From NCBI RefSeq assembly GCF_003258605.2, contig NZ_CP031264.1:4092001-4156000 (forward strand): a DNA stretch of 64,000 nt. Direction: 5' to 3'. The position numbers were made by a program, and so were the translations under genes. The notes beneath the pieces are model-generated. The model saw only the letters and a list, made by a program, of their open reading frames with translations, was not told the origin of the DNA and did no database searches. How positions within the stretch are numbered: the first letter of the stretch is position 1; the number at the start of each line of letters is the position of its first letter. Shown here piece by piece: positions 1-8,430 of this stretch. This stretch comes from Peterkaempfera bronchialis (GTDB lineage: Bacteria > Actinomycetota > Actinomycetes > Streptomycetales > Streptomycetaceae).

Positions 1-1
1 C

Positions 2-1585
2 CGGGTCCGGGAGGCCCCCGACTTCGCCGAACTGCTCGCCACCCACCGCACCGCCTGGCGCCACCTCTGGCGCCGCGCCGACCTGGACGTCCCCGGCGAA
101 GCGGGCCGCATCCTCCGCCTCCACCTCTTCCACGTCCTCCAGACCCTCTCCCCGCACACCGCCGACCTCGACGTCGGCGTCCCCGCCCGGGGCCTGCACG
201 GCGAGGCATATCGCGGCCATGTCTTCTGGGACGAGCTGTTCGTCCTGCCCTACCTCAACCTGCACTTCCCCGACGTCTCCCGGGCACTGCTGACCTACCG
301 CCACCGCAGGCTGCCGCAGGCATGCCGGGCCGCCCGCGCGACCGGCCGCCGAGGTGCGATGTACCCGTGGCAGAGCGGCAGCGACGGCCGCGAGGAGACC
401 CAGCAACTGCACCTCAACCCGCGTTCCGGCCGCTGGCTCCCGGACCACTCCCACCTCCAGCACCACGTCGGCTCGGCCGTCGCCTATGACATCTGGCAGT
501 ACTGCCAGGCATCCGGCGACACCGACTTCCTGCACACCGCCGGCGCGGAGATGCTGTTGCAGATCGCCCGGTTCTGGGCGGACTCCGCCGTCCTCGACCC
601 CGGCACCGGGCGGTACCGCCTGCTCGGCGTCGTCGGCCCCGACGAGTACCACGAGGCGTACCCCGGCGCCGACCGGCCCGGCCTGGACGACAACGCGTAC
701 ACCAATGTCACCGCCGCCTGGGTGCTCTGCCGCGCCCTGGAACTGCTCCGCACCCTGCCCCCCGTCCGCCGCGACGAACTGATGGACCGCACCGTGCTCG
801 ACCCCGCCGAGCCGCTGCTGTGGGAGGACGTCTCCCGCCGCCTCACCATCCCCTTCCACCGGGACTCCGCCGGTGCATGGGTCGTCAGCCAGTTCGACGG
901 CTACGGCCGACTGCGGGAACTCGACTGGGACGGCTACCGCGCCCGCTACGGCGACATCCGCAGACTCGACCGGATCCTGGAGGCCGAGGACGACACCGTC
1001 AACCGCTACCAGGCGTCCAAGCAGGCCGATGCGCTGATGCTCGGCTACCTCTTCTCCCCGGCCGAACTCGCCGGCCTCTTCCGGCGGCTCGGCCACGAAC
1101 TGGACGACGACACCTGGAACCGCACCGTCGACCACTACCTCCGGCGCACCAGCCACGGCTCCACGCTCAGCGGGCTGGTCCACGGCTGGGTACTAGCCCG
1201 GGCACGCCGCACCGACGCCTGGCGCTACTGCCAGGAGGCCCTGGTCGGCGATGTCGCCGACATCCAGGGCGGCACCACCGCCGAGGGCATCCACCTGGGC
1301 GCCATGGCCGGCACGCTGGACCTGGTACAGCGCGGACTCACCGGCCTGGAGACCCGCGAAGACGCCCTCTGGCTGGACCCGGTGCCACTGCCGCCGCTCT
1401 CCCGGTTCGGCTTCCGCCTCCGCTACCGGGGTCACTGGGGCGTACGGGTCAGGGTGGACCCGGGCACCCTGCGGATCAGCGTCCCCGCCTCCGCCGAACA
1501 GCCCATCCGAGTGGAACTCGGCGGCCGACCCGCCCTCGTCCACCCCGGCGAGGAACGCTCCTTCACCGCCCCCACCGCCCACTGA
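2..1585 (+). CDS. Glycoside hydrolase family 65 disaccharide phosphorylase, 5'-truncated by window edge
   Basis: This is the C-terminal 527 codons of a GH65 enzyme. The reading frame is open from the first bases, so the gene starts before the window. GH65 members phosphorolyse alpha-glucosides such as trehalose, kojibiose or maltose, giving beta-glucose 1-phosphate in the cytoplasm. The family core is clear: HVFWDELFVLPYLN, then MYPWQSGSDGREETQ, and a GPDEYHE motif near 635-655 whose Glu (about 644) corresponds to the family's general acid. The C-terminal beta-sandwich ends at the TGA at 1583. Substrate specificity cannot be read from this part. A repeat array follows directly. The methionine at 359 is internal, since homology continues upstream of it. 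Confidence 0.93.
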   Translation, partial: RVREAPDFAELLATHRTAWRHLWRRADLDVPGEAGRILRLHLFHVLQTLSPHTADLDVGVPARGLHGEAYRGHVFWDELFVLPYLNLHFPDVSRALLTYRHRRLPQACRAARATGRRGAMYPWQSGSDGREETQQLHLNPRSGRWLPDHSHLQHHVGSAVAYDIWQYCQASGDTDFLHTAGAEMLLQIARFWADSAVLDPGTGRYRLLGVVGPDEYHEAYPGADRPGLDDNAYTNVTAAWVLCRALELLRTLPPVRRDELMDRTVLDPAEPLLWEDVSRRLTIPFHRDSAGAWVVSQFDGYGRLRELDWDGYRARYGDIRRLDRILEAEDDTVNRYQASKQADALMLGYLFSPAELAGLFRRLGHELDDDTWNRTVDHYLRRTSHGSTLSGLVHGWVLARARRTDAWRYCQEALVGDVADIQGGTTAEGIHLGAMAGTLDLVQRGLTGLETREDALWLDPVPLPPLSRFGFRLRYRGHWGVRVRVDPGTLRISVPASAEQPIRVELGGRPALVHPGEERSFTAPTAH

Positions 1586-1631
1586 CCCCGCCCCGCCCCC
1601 GCCTCCTGCCCCGACCGCGCCCCTGCCCGGT

Positions 1632-1892
1632 GCCGGGCCGCGTTTCCCGGCTACCCCGTTGGGCACCGTTCCCCGACCCCGACCCCGCCCCCGGCCCCGC
1701 CCCCGACCCCGCCTCCTGATCTCTCCCCCCGACCCTGCCCCCAGCCCAGCGCCAGGCCGCGTCTCCCGGCGACCCCGCTGGACACCGTTCCCCGACCCCG
1801 CCCCCGACCCCGCCCCCTCATCTCTCCCCCGACCGCCCCCCAGCCCAGCGCCGGGCCGCGTTTCCCGGCTACCCCGTTGGGCACCGTTCCCC
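1632..1892. repeat. Three interspersed copies of a 43-bp GC-rich repeat in a 309-bp gap
   Basis: The gene-free gap 1586-1894 carries three copies of a 43-bp unit at 1632-1674, 1751-1793 and 1850-1892. Copies 1 and 3 are identical and copy 2 differs at five positions. Spacers are C-rich runs built on gacccc and gcccccg. The ends of the unit include ggtgcc and ggcacc, so each copy could fold into a hairpin. The third copy ends two bases before the ATG at 1895. I do not recognise the unit. Confidence 0.8.
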
Positions 1893-1894
1893 CC

Positions 1895-2911
1895 ATGACG
1901 GAGATCGTGGCGTACGGCGTACTGGCCGACGAACAACCCCTGCTGGAGAAGGCGTTCGCAGGACAGCACCAACTGCGCTGCCTGGACCTGCTGCTCAACC
2001 GGGACACCGCACCCACCGCCGCCGGCCACGAGATCGTCAGCTCCAGCGTCAACGACGTGCTGGACGCCGACGTGCTCCGCGTCCTAGCCGCCGGCGGCAC
2101 CCGCATGATCGCCCAGCGGTCCACCGGCTACAACAACATCGACCTGGACGAGGCCCGCCGCCTCGGCCTCACCGTCGCCCGCGTCTCCTGGTACTCCCCG
2201 TACGCCGTCGCCGAGTTCGCCTGGGCCCTGGCCCTCGCCGTCAACCGCAGGGTCCCCCGCGCGGTCGGCCGCACGCGCGAGTTCGACTTCCGGCTGACCG
2301 GTCTGCTCGGCCGCGACTTCCACGGCCGCACCGCAGGCGTCCTCGGCACCGGCAAGATCGGCACCGCCTTCACCCGGATCGCGGCCGGCTTCGGCATGCG
2401 CCTGCTCGGCTGGGACGTCACCCCCAACCCCGAGTGCGCCGCGCTCGGCATGGAGTACGTCGACCGCGACCGCCTCTTCGCCGAATCCGACCTGGTCAGC
2501 CTGCACCTCCCGCTGCTCCCCGAGACCCACCACCTGGTCGACGCCACCGCCCTCGGCCTGATGCGGGACGACGCCATCCTGCTCAACACGAGCAGGGGCG
2601 GCCTCATCGACACCGCCGCCCTGGTCGAGACCCTGCGCGCCGGGCGGCTGGACGGCGTCGGCCTCGACGTCTACGAGGAGGAAGCCGGACTCTTCTTCTT
2701 CGACCACTCGCTGGACGTCATGACCGACGACACCCTCGCCCGGCTGATGACCTTCCGCAATGTCCTCATCACCTCCCACCAGGCGTACTTCACCGAGGAC
2801 GCGGCCCGTCAGATCGCCGACACCACCGCCCGCAACGTCGCCGACCACCTCGCCGGCCGCACCAGCGAGAACACCCTCACATCCCCGACCTCACCCACGC
2901 CCGGCCCCTGA
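1895..2911 (+). CDS. D-2-hydroxyacid dehydrogenase, D-lactate dehydrogenase (LdhA) type
   Basis: This 338-residue NAD-dependent enzyme is expected to reduce pyruvate or another 2-oxoacid to the D-hydroxyacid in the cytoplasm. The Rossmann dinucleotide motif GTGKIG is near residue 152. The catalytic set is present: Arg in NTSRGGL, an acidic residue in DVYEEEAG and His in TSHQAYFT. The YEEEAGLFFFDHS stretch is typical of fermentative LdhA rather than phosphoglycerate dehydrogenase. The ATG at 1895 gives the usual N-terminus. A TTG at 1877 is in frame but lies inside the repeat. There is no Shine-Dalgarno sequence before either start, because the repeat abuts the ATG, so translation may be leaderless or weak. 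Confidence 0.88.
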   Translation: MTEIVAYGVLADEQPLLEKAFAGQHQLRCLDLLLNRDTAPTAAGHEIVSSSVNDVLDADVLRVLAAGGTRMIAQRSTGYNNIDLDEARRLGLTVARVSWYSPYAVAEFAWALALAVNRRVPRAVGRTREFDFRLTGLLGRDFHGRTAGVLGTGKIGTAFTRIAAGFGMRLLGWDVTPNPECAALGMEYVDRDRLFAESDLVSLHLPLLPETHHLVDATALGLMRDDAILLNTSRGGLIDTAALVETLRAGRLDGVGLDVYEEEAGLFFFDHSLDVMTDDTLARLMTFRNVLITSHQAYFTEDAARQIADTTARNVADHLAGRTSENTLTSPTSPTPGP

Positions 2912-2915
2912 CCGC

Positions 2916-4346
2916 TCACTTCACGATCTCCAGGACGGCCATCATGCCCGCGTCCTCGTGGTTGAGGATGTGGCAGTGCAGGACCGTGCGGCCGGTGTAG
3001 TCGGAGAAGCGGATCCGGAGCACGAGGCTCCCCCTGGCCGGAACATTCGTGGTGTCCACCAGGCCATGGCCGTGGACGGGACGGCCGTTGACGCTCAACA
3101 CCTGGAAGTGGTCCACGTGCACATGGAAGGAGTGCTCCTCGTCGCTGTCGTTGCGAACGGTCCACTCCTCCACGGTGTTCAGCCTGGACCGCACATCCAC
3201 CCGGTTCGGGTCGTACTGCCGGCCGTTGATGTAGAACTCGGTCCCCGCCTGGTTCTCGGAGAAGACCAGGGTGCGCCGGGCGGCCGGTGTGGCACGGCTG
3301 AGATCCACCCTCGGCGCGAAGGCGGAGGGCAGCGCGGCCGGGTGCATCGGCGCCCCGGCCGAGACCAGGGTGGCCAGCGTCGCCTGCGGGAACGCGTCGC
3401 CGGCCGGACCGGTGTTGTACGCCAGCGTCCGCAGCAGCGTCCGGCCCGGCGCACCGCCGCGTACCAGCACGTCGAACCGGGCACCGGCGGCGATGAGCAG
3501 GGTGTCCGCCGCGTAGACCCGGTCGACGGGGTAGCCGTCCTGCGCGATCACCTGGAACTGCTGCCCCGCCAACTGGACCTTGTAGTAGATGTTCGCGCTG
3601 ATGTTGGCCAGCCGCCACAGCTGCGTCTCGCCGGGCCGGATGCGGATGGTCGGGTTCAGCTGGCCGTTGACCGTCCGGTTGGTGGGTGCGCCGATGTGCA
3701 GGGGACTGGTCTTCACCGAGTCGCCCTGGACCTGGAAGTCCTTGAGCGCGATCACATGCTCCGTGATGCCGCGCAGCGCCGGCGGCAGGTACCGCTTCAG
3801 CCCCTCGACCACGATGATCCCCGACAGCCCTCCGGCGACCTGCGGCGCGGACATCGGGTCCGCGTGCGAGTGGTACCAGTAGGTGCCGGGCCTGAGGGAC
3901 TTCAGGTACCCGTACGAGTAGTGGAACGTCTGGCCCGGGCGGATGTGCACGAAGATGTTGTCGGCGTGGCCGCTGGGCGAGACATTGAGCCCGTGCACAT
4001 GCAGATTGGTGTACTTGCCCAGGCGGTTCTCCATCGCCAGCTCAAGCCTGTCGCCGGGCCGGATCCGCAGTGTCGGCGGCATATAGCGGCCGTTGTACGT
4101 GAGGGCCCACAGCATCCGGCCCGCCACATCCACCTTCCGCCGCTCCACCACGATCCGCGCCCGCAGCACACCGTTGCGGCTCACCAGCTCCGCCGGGTCC
4201 TTCAGCGGCTCTCCCTCCCGCACGACCGGGGCCGCTCCCGCCATCGGCTTCGCGGCCACCGGCACCACCGGACTTTCGGCACCGCAGCCGCTCACCCCGA
4301 CCGCGACGGCCAGGGACAGCACCACAACGAGGAATCGGGACCGCAT
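2916..4346 (-). CDS. Multicopper oxidase, lipoprotein (laccase-like)
   Basis: This 476-residue cupredoxin oxidase is expected to oxidise phenols or metal ions (such as Cu+) outside the membrane and reduce O2 to water. The N-terminus has a basic start, a hydrophobic segment and a lipobox ending VSGC near residue 20, which indicates a lipoprotein. All four copper-binding motifs are seen: HVHG, WYHSHAD, HSFHVHVDHF and a final HCHILNHEDAGMM with Met as probable axial ligand of the type 1 copper. I placed the start at MRSRF (4346) because an upstream in-frame extension would precede the signal peptide. The gene converges on the dehydrogenase with only a few bases between them. The 263 bp upstream to the tRNA contain no gene. 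Confidence 0.9.
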   Translation of the reverse strand: MRSRFLVVVLSLAVAVGVSGCGAESPVVPVAAKPMAGAAPVVREGEPLKDPAELVSRNGVLRARIVVERRKVDVAGRMLWALTYNGRYMPPTLRIRPGDRLELAMENRLGKYTNLHVHGLNVSPSGHADNIFVHIRPGQTFHYSYGYLKSLRPGTYWYHSHADPMSAPQVAGGLSGIIVVEGLKRYLPPALRGITEHVIALKDFQVQGDSVKTSPLHIGAPTNRTVNGQLNPTIRIRPGETQLWRLANISANIYYKVQLAGQQFQVIAQDGYPVDRVYAADTLLIAAGARFDVLVRGGAPGRTLLRTLAYNTGPAGDAFPQATLATLVSAGAPMHPAALPSAFAPRVDLSRATPAARRTLVFSENQAGTEFYINGRQYDPNRVDVRSRLNTVEEWTVRNDSDEEHSFHVHVDHFQVLSVNGRPVHGHGLVDTTNVPARGSLVLRIRFSDYTGRTVLHCHILNHEDAGMMAVLEIVK

Positions 4347-4609
4347 CACACCTCCACAGGCAACTGCCCCCGCCCCCAAGGGCCTCGGCAACCAACCCCC
4401 GCCTCACATCAGATCCCGCCCCCGCCGTGATCGCACCCGGATACACCCCATCCGTGGCCACTCCCCCACCCCCGCCAGACCCTCCCGGCCACACCGCCGG
4501 CTCGCCCCCGCGCCGACGGCGATCCGGTAGTCTGTCCCCCGGGCGCCCGACGCGGGCGCTGCGTCCGCCCCCCAGGGCGAACCAGCCACCGCGCCGAACC
4601 CCAAGCCCC

Positions 4610-4682
4610 GCCTCAGTAGCTCAGGGGATAGAGCACCGCTCTCCTAAAGCGGGTGTCGCAGGTTCGAATCCTGCCTGGGGCA
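4610..4682 (+). tRNA. tRNA-Arg(CCT)
   Basis: A complete cloverleaf can be drawn. The acceptor stem is 4610-4616 with 4675-4681, the D stem GCTC/GAGC, the anticodon stem CCGCT/AGCGG with loop CTCCTAA (anticodon CCT at 4643-4645), the T stem GCAGG/CCTGC with loop TTCGAAT, and discriminator A at 4682. It decodes the rare codon AGG. No CCA is encoded. The 3' portion from 4637 on is repeated at 22483, which marks this gene as the integration site of a genomic island. Confidence 0.95.
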
Positions 4683-4779
4683 CAGGTGAAAACACAGGTC
4701 AGAGGCCCTTCTGTCGAGACGGCGGAGGGGCCTCTGACGTTGCAGCACACCTTCAGCACACATCAGGCCGCAGCGGCCA
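4637..4779 (+). repeat. Left attachment-site repeat (attL-like, 143 bp)
   Basis: This is the left copy of a direct repeat that matches 22483-22625 with 5 differences over 143 bp. It covers the anticodon arm to the 3' end of tRNA-Arg, a terminator hairpin and about 40 bp beyond. A repeat of this length is longer than a minimal crossover core, so the strand-exchange site is probably the tRNA part. Confidence 0.8.
4699..4737. terminator. Hairpin after tRNA-Arg
   Basis: The perfect inverted repeat TCAGAGGCCC (4699-4708) and GGGCCTCTGA (4728-4737) has a 19-nt loop and begins 17 nt after the tRNA. It probably ends tRNA transcription, and may also end minus-strand transcription. The same hairpin recurs in the right repeat. 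Confidence 0.6.
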
Positions 4780-4927
4780 TGTCGTCGGCCTCCAGGGCGG
4801 CGAGCTGGTGTTCTTCGGGCTGTCCTCCAGGGAGAGCTTGCCCCTTTCGTAGCGCCGACTTGAGGCCGACGTGCTGTCCGATCCTTGATCGACGGGCGCA
4901 GCTGTGACAGGCCGTTCTGCGGGGCAT
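4763..4927 (-). pseudogene. C-terminal coding remnant at left island end
   Basis: A 54-codon minus-strand frame ends in ALEADDMAAAA at a TGA inside the left repeat. Its composition (LPGGQPEEHQLAALEADDM) looks like a real protein C-terminus cut off on its N-terminal side, just before the HAD gene. The family is not recognised. A chance open frame cannot be excluded. Confidence 0.3.
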
Positions 4928-4939
4928 CCCACCGCCGAC

Positions 4940-5587
4940 TCAGCGAGCAGCAGTCGGTGCTGGTGGCTCGTCGTGGCCGGTCAGGGGTAGGCCCAGCTTG
5001 CGGAGGCGGCTGGTGCAGGCGTCGGCCCCTGTGAAGAGGTGTGCTTGGAGTCCGACGGCCTCTGCGGCTCGGACGAATGTCGGTTCGTCGTCGAAGTACG
5101 CCAGGGCGTGGGGTGGGATGCCCATGTGTTCGGCGGCCAGGCGGAAGGCGAGCGGGGACGGTTTGTCGACGCCGAGGCTGGCGGAGGAGAAGACGTGGTC
5201 GAACTCGATGCGGTGGAGGGCCAAGTCGTCGGGCAGGGCGTCGGTGCAGTTGGACAGGACGCCGACGGGGATGTGGCGGCGGATGTGGGCGAGGAGCGTG
5301 GTCATGCCGGGGTCGGGTTCGCCGCGGTCGTCGCGCCAGTGGTGGAGGGTGGTGCGCACGTCGGGGCCGAAGTCGGCGGCCAGGCGGTCGGTGACGTCGT
5401 CGGCCCACTGCTGGTCGGTGAGAACGCCGACGCGGGCGAGCCGGTAGGCGGGGTGGTCGTAGGCGTACCGGGCGATGGTGCCGTCGGGCAGGCCGGCGAG
5501 CTGTTCGCTGGTGCGGGCTCCGGTGTTCCTCCAGTGGCGGATGACGCCGTTCATGTCGAGCAGGAGACCTTCGATGCGGGCAGGCAT
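4940..5587 (-). CDS. HAD-superfamily (subfamily IA) hydrolase with altered motif I
   Basis: This 215-residue protein has the HAD layout. Motif I is LLLDMNGVI at residues 8-16, motif II VLSNCTDA near 114, motif III Lys in DKPSPLAF near 145, and motif IV YFDDEPTF near 167. Such enzymes usually dephosphorylate small phosphorylated metabolites. The second Asp of the DxD signature is Asn here, which removes the usual general acid/base while keeping the nucleophile, so activity may be altered. The ATG at 5587 follows a good AAGGAG site. The gene is the last of a minus-strand set with the glycosyltransferase, radical SAM and galU genes. A role removing a phosphate from the pathway's sugar product is inference. 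Confidence 0.85.
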   Translation of the reverse strand: MPARIEGLLLDMNGVIRHWRNTGARTSEQLAGLPDGTIARYAYDHPAYRLARVGVLTDQQWADDVTDRLAADFGPDVRTTLHHWRDDRGEPDPGMTTLLAHIRRHIPVGVLSNCTDALPDDLALHRIEFDHVFSSASLGVDKPSPLAFRLAAEHMGIPPHALAYFDDEPTFVRAAEAVGLQAHLFTGADACTSRLRKLGLPLTGHDEPPAPTAAR

Positions 5588-5629
5588 GGGATTTCTCCTT
5601 GGGAGTGACCGGGATGGTCCGACGTCGGG

Positions 5630-7186
5630 TCAGCTGGTTCGGGCGTCGTCGTAGGCGGCGAGGTAGTGCTCGGCGGTTCGGGCCCAGCTGTAGGTGGCCT
5701 GGATATGGGCGCGGCCGTTGGTGCTGCGGCGTTTTCGCTCTTCGGCGTCGAGGAGGGCGGTGGCCAGGGTGTCGGCGAGGTCGCGGGTGTTGTCGGGGGC
5801 GACGAGCCAGCCGGTGGCTTTGGGACCGGCCCGGATGACGGTGCGGGCGGGGCCGCCGGTGGCGGTGGCGATGGGCGGGGTGCCGCAGGCCATGGCTTCG
5901 AGGTAGACCATGCCGAAGGGCTCGTCGACGGCGGGGGCGACCATGAGGTCGGCGCAGTTCAGGCCGGTGGGGAGCTCTTCGTGGCCGCGCCAGCCGGTGA
6001 AGAAGACGCTGTCGGTGATGCCCAGCTCCTCGGCGAGGTCGGCGGGATGGGGTCCTTCGTACTCGCCGGGGTAGCCGCCCCACATCAGCAGGACCGGGGC
6101 GGGGGCGAGGCGGGCGCGGGTGGCGGCGAAGGCGCGCAGGAGGACGGGGACCCGTTTGAAGTCGAGGAAGCGGCCGACCCACAGCAGGATCGGGCGCAGG
6201 TGTCCGCGGGCGTCGAGGAGGCGCTTCAGGTCGGCGGGTGTGTAGCGGATGCTGCCTGGAGGGCGGCCGGGTGCCCACCCCCGGGGGTCGGTGACGAGCC
6301 AATGCCGCAGGTGTTCCAGGCGCTGGTCGGGGTCAGGCCGCGCTGGGCGGAAGCGTTCGGTGTCGACGCCGTTGGCGATGACGGTGGGTGCGGTGTCCAG
6401 GCGCAGCAGACGCTGGGCGAGGCGCTGGTCGTGGTCGGAGACGACGGCGAGGCGGCCGGCCTGGGCGGCGGCTTGGCGTAGCCGGGCGGTCCAGTAGGGG
6501 GCGTGGGTCCACTTGTGCCAGCTGGTCTCGGTGAGCAGTCGGGTGTCGTCGGGGCTGAGGTCGGCACTGTGGGCAATGCGGGCTGCCTCGGTTCGGCGGT
6601 CGGGGTTGTCGGTGTGGAGCCGGTGGCCGAGTTCTGTGAGGGAGGTGGCGCAGCGCTTCGCGAGACGGACCCGGTCGAGCATGCCGTCGAGGAGCTTGAG
6701 TTCGGTGCCGTGCAGGGTGGTGACGCGGGGGACGCCGGGGTAGACGGCGTGGGCGCTGGTCTGCAGGTGGCTGAGGTGGTGCAGATGGAGCACGTCGGGG
6801 TGCGCGGTTCGGTGGGCGGTCAGGTGGCGGGTCCAGGCGCGGGTGAGATGGTCGGCGTCGGTGGGCGGGACGGTGCTGAACAGCGGGTCGGGGCAGTGGC
6901 CGCGGTCCTCGTAGGAGGGGTGGAAGGGCAGGGTGGCCTGCTGGGGGTTGTCGCCGTGGGTGAAGGCGGCGTGGGCGCCGTTGTAGTCGTACGGGTGCAG
7001 GTCGAGGCCCTGGTAGAAGGTGGGGCCGTGCGAGGGTTCGCCGGGGTTGCCGAGGGAGCCGGCGTGTAGGCGGGTGGTCCAGCCACGGGCGTCGAGTTCG
7101 CGCAGGAGGTAGCGCACGACTTGGGCGCTGCCGCCGCGCGGGTAGAACAGGATGGCGGAGTCGAGGGTGAGGGTGGAGGAAGGCAT
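5630..7186 (-). CDS. Glycosyltransferase family 4
   Basis: This 518-residue GT-B fold retaining glycosyltransferase transfers a sugar from a nucleotide donor. The N-terminal acceptor domain begins with a Gly-rich turn (FYPRGGSAQVVRYLL) and includes LHGTEL near residue 160. The C-terminal donor domain has ILLWVGRFLDFKR near 340 and the EX7E motif EPFGMVYLE near 440 followed by AMACGTPPIAT. The family is usually 370-450 residues, so the extra length lies in the middle (residues 180-330), which contains many charged residues. It lies between the HAD and radical SAM genes with short gaps, suggesting co-transcription. The GalU paralogue upstream suggests UDP-glucose or a derivative as donor, which is inference. 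Confidence 0.9.
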   Translation of the reverse strand: MPSSTLTLDSAILFYPRGGSAQVVRYLLRELDARGWTTRLHAGSLGNPGEPSHGPTFYQGLDLHPYDYNGAHAAFTHGDNPQQATLPFHPSYEDRGHCPDPLFSTVPPTDADHLTRAWTRHLTAHRTAHPDVLHLHHLSHLQTSAHAVYPGVPRVTTLHGTELKLLDGMLDRVRLAKRCATSLTELGHRLHTDNPDRRTEAARIAHSADLSPDDTRLLTETSWHKWTHAPYWTARLRQAAAQAGRLAVVSDHDQRLAQRLLRLDTAPTVIANGVDTERFRPARPDPDQRLEHLRHWLVTDPRGWAPGRPPGSIRYTPADLKRLLDARGHLRPILLWVGRFLDFKRVPVLLRAFAATRARLAPAPVLLMWGGYPGEYEGPHPADLAEELGITDSVFFTGWRGHEELPTGLNCADLMVAPAVDEPFGMVYLEAMACGTPPIATATGGPARTVIRAGPKATGWLVAPDNTRDLADTLATALLDAEERKRRSTNGRAHIQATYSWARTAEHYLAAYDDARTS

Positions 7187-7225
7187 GGCGGTCCCCTTGG
7201 AGTCGGGTCGGTGTGGAAGGCCCGC

Positions 7226-8371
7226 TCAGGGGAGGGGGTCCACGATGAGGGGCTGCCCGCCGGCGAGACGGCCTTGCCAGTAGCGCTCGCCGGGGTCCTG
7301 GGGAGAGCGGACGGCGACGGAGAGGACCTGGGCGAGGTTGTGGCGGTCCCGCAGTTCCAGCGGCTCGGTGAGGATCACGGTGCGGCTGCCGGGGATGAGG
7401 GTGTACGGGTGGCCGGGGTGTCCGATCCGCTGAAGGTGGCGGTCGACGTCGGCGCCGGTCACCGGCTGCTGTAGAGGGAGGGCCTGGTGGCAGCGGTCGC
7501 GCTGGGCTGCGGGGCAGCGCTTGGCGGACAGGCAGGTCGGGGTGTCCAGGATCTGGGCGCGGTCGGTCTGCCCGAGGACGTAGGCCAGGGCGCAGCTGTT
7601 GGTTTCGAAGAACGGGTGGTGGGCGTAGCGGTCGGGGATGTTCCGGAGCCAGTCCCATGTGGTGCGGGGCCAGACGCTGTCGGCGGCGCGAGGGTCCAGG
7701 TGCGGGTTGCCCAGTTGCGGCCACAGGGCGGTGATCTGGTCGAGGGCGGTGGGCTTGATCTTGGTGCCGACGGCGACGGTGCAGGCTGTGTAGCGCGCGG
7801 CCCAGTCCATGACGTGCTCGATGACGTCGGGGGTGGAGTTCTGGGGCAGGGCGGGGCGCCAGTAGTGGATGACTGGGACGCCGGCGGCGTGCAGGCGGGG
7901 GAAGTTGTCGCGCAGGGACTCGTGGTCGATGCCCTGTTCGATGTCGGGGCCGAGGCCGGAGTAGCTGAGGTAGACCAGGATCGGCAGTCCGGCGCTGCGG
8001 TTGCGGGTGATGCAGGCGACGACGTCGTCGGGGACCGCGCATTTGGTGATCAGGCAGATGGGGTTGCGGACCGGGGAGGCGCCGAGGGCGTCGAGGAGGG
8101 CGGTCAGGTGCGCGCGGGTGGCGGGGGTGGCCAGGGCGTCGGTGCAGGTGTAGAGGGCGAGGACGAGCGCGGGGTGGTAATAGGGGTGGGCCAGGAGCTG
8201 GTCGAGGGTTTCCTGCGGGCTGGCCAGGATGCGGGGCTTGGCCCGGGTCTGGCCCAGATCGCGCAGGTAGCAGTAGCGGCAGCCCTTCGGGCAGCCCTGG
8301 ACGGGGTTGACCACCATCCAGGTGTCGTGCTGGTCGATGGCCGGTTCGAAGACGCGCTCGCGTGGTGCCAC
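7226..8371 (-). CDS. Radical SAM enzyme, spore-photoproduct-lyase-like
   Basis: This 381-residue protein has the radical SAM cluster motif CPKGCRYC (CX3CX2C) at about residues 27-34 in the setting VVNPVQGCPKGCRYCYLRD. That resembles the SplB/DNA repair photolyase branch. It should bind a [4Fe-4S] cluster and cleave SAM to a 5'-deoxyadenosyl radical. A second Cys group near residues 270-290 (CLSAKRCPAAQRDRC) could hold an auxiliary cluster or zinc. It lies upstream of the GT4 gene and downstream of the second galU in one direction with short gaps. The substrate is unknown. True spore photoproduct lyase is less likely because the neighbours are sugar-nucleotide enzymes. Confidence 0.82.
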   Translation of the reverse strand: MAPRERVFEPAIDQHDTWMVVNPVQGCPKGCRYCYLRDLGQTRAKPRILASPQETLDQLLAHPYYHPALVLALYTCTDALATPATRAHLTALLDALGASPVRNPICLITKCAVPDDVVACITRNRSAGLPILVYLSYSGLGPDIEQGIDHESLRDNFPRLHAAGVPVIHYWRPALPQNSTPDVIEHVMDWAARYTACTVAVGTKIKPTALDQITALWPQLGNPHLDPRAADSVWPRTTWDWLRNIPDRYAHHPFFETNSCALAYVLGQTDRAQILDTPTCLSAKRCPAAQRDRCHQALPLQQPVTGADVDRHLQRIGHPGHPYTLIPGSRTVILTEPLELRDRHNLAQVLSVAVRSPQDPGERYWQGRLAGGQPLIVDPLP

Positions 8372-8430
8372 GGGGTGCTCCCTGGGGTCGGCCGACTCGC
8401 CGGGGCCGGGCGGCCCGAGGGAGCGGCGGA

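Noticed and set aside
2760-4430. Plus-strand frame across the multicopper oxidase gene
   Set aside because: Antisense shadow; the four copper motifs fix the minus strand.
4644-6302. Long Arg/Pro-rich frame over the HAD and GT4 genes
   Set aside because: Out-of-frame shadow of the two genes on the same strand; composition RRPRR is typical of such shadows.
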